Origin: Eubacteriales bacterium | GTDB taxonomy: Bacteria > Bacillota > Clostridia > Christensenellales > SZUA-584 | Assembly: GCA_028711205.1 (NCBI GenBank) | Contig: JAQTSP010000021.1 | Location: 1-16,903, forward strand | Reading direction: 5' to 3' | DNA: 16,903 nucleotides | In this document: positions 14,355 to 16,903 of the stretch, one piece after another | Numbering within the stretch: the stretch's first letter is position 1 | Layout: each line of letters begins with the position of its first letter | Notes under the pieces: generated by a model | Database searches by the model: none | The model's input: the letters and a program-made list of their open reading frames with translations, nothing else | Told to the model about the DNA's origin: nothing | Translations under genes and position numbers: made by a program

Positions 14355-15242
14355 ATGGAGCAAGTTACTTTTACAAACGCCAATGGCGAATCCATTGTAT
14401 GGGCAACGGATAGCGCGACGTATCGGCTACGGTCATTTGACATGACGCCGCTGGTCGATACGCCGCAAACGTCGCAAGGATACCAGCAAGAGGGGTACAG
14501 TTACGAGGAAGCCCACGCGGAAGCGCGGGACGGGATTATAAGGTGTACTGTTTTTGGCACAAGCTTTGCCGACATGTACGAAAAGCGGCGTGAAATAAAA
14601 CGCATTATGAACCCAAAGCTGGGAGAAGGAATGATTGTATATGTCAATGACTACATAACCGAAGGATGGGAACTTACGGTCAAGGTTGATGCCGAACCGA
14701 ACTTTCCAACTGACGGTGAAAACTTCGGCAGTAATTTTATGTTTGGGTCTGTGAGCATCACGGCATATGAGCCATATTGGCACGACATTGATGATACCGA
14801 AGTAGATTTCTTTGGGCTTACTGATGCGTTCTATTGGGAAACGCCAACCTATTTTGATGGGGCGTTTTATTTGGGCGAGGTGTCTAGCGCAAGCAAAAAT
14901 GTTACAAACATTGGCGACGTTCCCGCACCGCTTACCATCGAATGGACAGGCGCGGCCACTAACCCCAAAATAACATTGGAAAATACGGGCGAATATATAC
15001 TGCTTATCCGTGTGTTAACGAGCGACGAAAAACTAATTATCACAACCGGATACGGAGAAAAAAACGTATACATCAAGACTATTTCAACCGGAGCGATAAC
15101 CAAAGATTTTAGTATTGTAGACGAGGACAGCGACTTATATATGTTACCCGTAGGGATATCAACAACATCGTTGTCGGCAGACAGCGGCGCAAGTACAGCG
15201 GCCGTAAAGATCAAATATAAAAACCAATACATAGGAGGCTAA
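14355..15242 (+). CDS. dit: Distal tail protein (Dit)
   Basis: The Dit ring ends the tail tube and holds the tip proteins. Two-part architecture of the siphovirus tail component family: an N-terminal sandwich (about 1-145) ending in SVSITAYEPYWHD (132-144), where an xAxDPYWY-like element is usual, and a C-terminal galectin-like half (about 180-290) with NIGDVPAPLTIEWTGAATNP and KITLENTGEYI (about 186-216), matching the common NxGDxxxxPxIxIxG...NPxIxNxxTGE pattern. A Dit of 295 residues is of ordinary length. The ATG immediately follows the tape measure stop, and a plausible AGCGAGG lies inside the tape measure end. The last codons contain AGGAGG (15233-15238), which also serves as ribosome binding site for the next gene. 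Confidence 0.9.
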   Translation: MEQVTFTNANGESIVWATDSATYRLRSFDMTPLVDTPQTSQGYQQEGYSYEEAHAEARDGIIRCTVFGTSFADMYEKRREIKRIMNPKLGEGMIVYVNDYITEGWELTVKVDAEPNFPTDGENFGSNFMFGSVSITAYEPYWHDIDDTEVDFFGLTDAFYWETPTYFDGAFYLGEVSSASKNVTNIGDVPAPLTIEWTGAATNPKITLENTGEYILLIRVLTSDEKLIITTGYGEKNVYIKTISTGAITKDFSIVDEDSDLYMLPVGISTTSLSADSGASTAAVKIKYKNQYIGG

Positions 15243-15244
15243 AA

Positions 15245-16270
15245 ATGGCAATTAAAGGTTCATTTTATCCTACGAGCGGCACAGACAGACCGTTTTATTA
15301 CAGCGATTTTAACGCAAACTTCAAAGACGTATTCACAAACGGCATAGCAACACGCGGCGCGGCGCTGACCACGCAGATGGAAGTATCCGCAGTATCGGCA
15401 ACCATGAAATCACAGGTTGATCTTGGCATTGCATATGTGAACGGTATACGGTCAGAAATCTATACCGCAGCCGAGGAAGTGACGCACGATGCCGCAGACG
15501 CTTCAAACCCGCGTTATGATATCGTATGCCTCGAGGTATATCCAGACCCCGCGGGAGGCGTTAGGAACTCGCGCTGTGTTATCGTAAAGGGTACTGCGGC
15601 AGGATCGCCAGTTGTGCCTGATGCGTCACTTGTACAAACTGATAACCAATATCAATACCCGCTTTGCAACGTTTTGGTTCCGGCAGGAGAAACCGACGCG
15701 GACAATTTCACATATACGGATAGACGCGCGCTGACATATGCACCGATACCGCTTGACGCTGATAATGTGGATGTTGATGATTCGGGCGGATATTTTTCGG
15801 GGTCTGATGTCGAAGCGGTGTTACAGGAGATAGGGGCTCCGGGACACGTAGTGGGGACTAGGTTTGCGAGAACAACAACGCAATCTATTCCAGCGAATTC
15901 GGAAACAGCTATTGAATGGGATTCTTATGTTTATAATCCAGACAGCTCACACGATGGCTCACATGCATCAAGAATGATATGTAAATATGATGGCGTATAT
16001 ACAATTATGATAACGGCTGAACTTTCTCAAATACAAGCAGGTAAATATTATATATTAAAATTATATAAAAATGGCACTACTAAACTAGGCCAAGCAGATT
16101 TTACAAATCTATCTGAGTCGTCAATAGGGGGAATGTGTTTAAATGCAGTGGCAGATTGCATTGAGTTAGAAGTAGATGATTACATCGAGGCTAAAGTACG
16201 TCATAATAATAGCTCGGCAATAAATATCACTATTACGCCGTTTTTATCCATGCGCAGGAATAGATTCTAA
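15245..16270 (+). CDS. Probable baseplate / receptor-binding protein with C1q/TNF-like tip
   Basis: A 341-residue protein with two clear parts. The N-terminal part (about 1-175) begins MAIKGSFYPTSGTDRPFYYS and contains DFNANFKDVFTNGI, VDLGIAYVNGIRSEIYTA and RYDIVCLEVYPD. This resembles the N-terminal baseplate-anchoring region of siphovirus upper-baseplate or receptor-binding proteins. A linker with an acidic GYFSGSDVEAVLQEIG helix (about 182-197) follows. The C-terminal part (about 202-341) has IPANSETAIEWDSYVYN, YDGVYTIMITAEL, LKLYKNGTTK and ADCIELEVDDYIEAKVRHNNSS, a strand order typical of C1q/TNF-like jelly rolls that end trimeric fibres. Base composition falls sharply in this part. It starts six bases after AGGAGG within dit. 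Host recognition is inferred from position and fold, not proven. Confidence 0.75.
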   Translation: MAIKGSFYPTSGTDRPFYYSDFNANFKDVFTNGIATRGAALTTQMEVSAVSATMKSQVDLGIAYVNGIRSEIYTAAEEVTHDAADASNPRYDIVCLEVYPDPAGGVRNSRCVIVKGTAAGSPVVPDASLVQTDNQYQYPLCNVLVPAGETDADNFTYTDRRALTYAPIPLDADNVDVDDSGGYFSGSDVEAVLQEIGAPGHVVGTRFARTTTQSIPANSETAIEWDSYVYNPDSSHDGSHASRMICKYDGVYTIMITAELSQIQAGKYYILKLYKNGTTKLGQADFTNLSESSIGGMCLNAVADCIELEVDDYIEAKVRHNNSSAINITITPFLSMRRNRF

Positions 16271-16903
16271 ATGAATATAAAAATACTTGACAGCAGCTTG
16301 ATTTTCAGAGGTATCATCGACAATCCTTCAAGCTGCATTAAAACTTTAATACACGGCGATATGTCAAAAGCATATATCGTAATAGGTTCAAGCAAGAACA
16401 ACGCCGACCTTCTGACTAAAGGGTCTTTTTTTTATATTGATGATGATAAAGAACATTTGTTCATCATTACGGAAGATCCTGAAAATTTTGACCAGAACGG
16501 TAAATTTAAATCAGTAGTCGCATATGATGTGTTTTGGATTTTCAAAGGCAGGGCGTCTAATACTGGCGCATCGGCTTTGTCGTATTCGTCCAAGTCTGTT
16601 GAGTATGTGACGAAAGACCTTATCGACAAAGCAATCATCAGCGCGACGGACACAGACCGGCAGATATCATACATAGAGACAGCCGCGAACAACGACAAAG
16701 GCAGCACGATTAACGCAACAGTCAATCAGACGCAATTAGACACGGATATTGTTTCACTGCTTGCGATTGACGGGCTTGGGTTGTATGGCGAATATGACAG
16801 CACAAACAAGAAAATCGTTGTTGATGTATACGAGGGTGACGATAGAAGCGTCAATAATACTGACGGAAACTCGCCTGTTATATTTGACGTCAAATATAAC
16901 AAT
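16271..16903 (+). CDS. Tail hub / tip protein, Gp37-like, partial
   Basis: An open frame that starts with ATG at 16271, immediately after the previous stop, and stays open for 211 codons to the window edge. The N-terminus reads MNIKILDSSLIFRGIIDNPS, followed by SSCIKTLIHGDMSKAYIVIG, SFFYIDDDKEHLFIITEDP and YVTKDLIDKAIISATDTDRQ, and later SLLAIDGLGLYGEYDSTNKKIVVDV. This resembles the N-terminal hub domain of siphovirus ReqiPepy6 Gp37-like proteins, where a beta-rich ring domain is followed by helices that insert in the tip. Position downstream of dit also suits a hub. No Shine-Dalgarno is obvious, so it is probably translated by coupling. The remainder, which could include a host-wall-degrading or fibre part, is outside the window. 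Confidence 0.72.
   Translation, partial: MNIKILDSSLIFRGIIDNPSSCIKTLIHGDMSKAYIVIGSSKNNADLLTKGSFFYIDDDKEHLFIITEDPENFDQNGKFKSVVAYDVFWIFKGRASNTGASALSYSSKSVEYVTKDLIDKAIISATDTDRQISYIETAANNDKGSTINATVNQTQLDTDIVSLLAIDGLGLYGEYDSTNKKIVVDVYEGDDRSVNNTDGNSPVIFDVKYNN

Noticed and set aside
1..16903. Search for CRISPR arrays, tRNA genes, insertion sequences, integrase or defence genes.
   Set aside because: None was seen; all space is filled by co-directional phage structural genes with short gaps.

Overview
The window is a contiguous, single-strand (+) late structural module of a tailed double-stranded DNA phage or prophage with an HK97-fold capsid and a long non-contractile (siphovirus-type) tail. Strong GGAGG-type Shine-Dalgarno sequences before most genes, moderate GC, tight 1-14 base overlaps and the protein families present point to a host in the Bacillota, most likely a clostridial bacterium. 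This is inferred from style and not proven. No integrase, attachment site, lysis gene, tRNA, CRISPR array or insertion sequence is visible, so virus and prophage cannot be told apart here.

Layout from left to right. DNA packaging: terminase small subunit (48-608) and large subunit (595-2154). Procapsid: HK97-type portal (2162-3448), ClpP-like maturation protease (3448-4221) and major capsid protein with an N-terminal delta-type region (4254-5567). A block of three poorly characterised beta-rich proteins follows (5585-6067, 6117-7250, 7305-7685); they are probably capsid decoration or head-fibre proteins. Neck: a gp6-like connector carrying a large inserted domain (7690-8616), a head-closure adaptor (8626-8946) and a DUF3168-type tail terminator (8946-9350). 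Tail: major tail protein with a C-terminal Ig/cadherin-like domain (9355-10071), tail assembly chaperones expressed through a -1 frameshift (10120-10440 and 10120-10763), a gp10-like protein in an unusual place (10760-11182), the tape measure (11184-14354), the distal tail protein (14355-15242), a probable receptor-binding or baseplate protein with a C1q/TNF-like tip (15245-16270), and a hub-like protein that runs off the right edge (16271-16903).

The genes act in order. Terminase cuts and pumps DNA through the portal. The protease trims the capsid precursor. Connector, head-closure and tail-terminator proteins join the head to the tail tube. The chaperones load the tape measure, which sets tube length, and Dit, hub and receptor-binding protein form the tip. 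Three hairpins (near 6071, 7259 and 10079) sit after genes likely to be needed in high copy and may act as partial terminators that grade expression.

No wholly new system was found. The points most worth a second look are the roughly 110-residue domain inserted into the connector, the concentration of beta-sandwich display modules, the repeat-bearing fibre-like protein, the displaced gp10-like gene, the A AAA AAC frameshift site, and a sharp GC drop over the tip domain of the probable receptor-binding protein. No stretch longer than about 60 bases lacks a gene.
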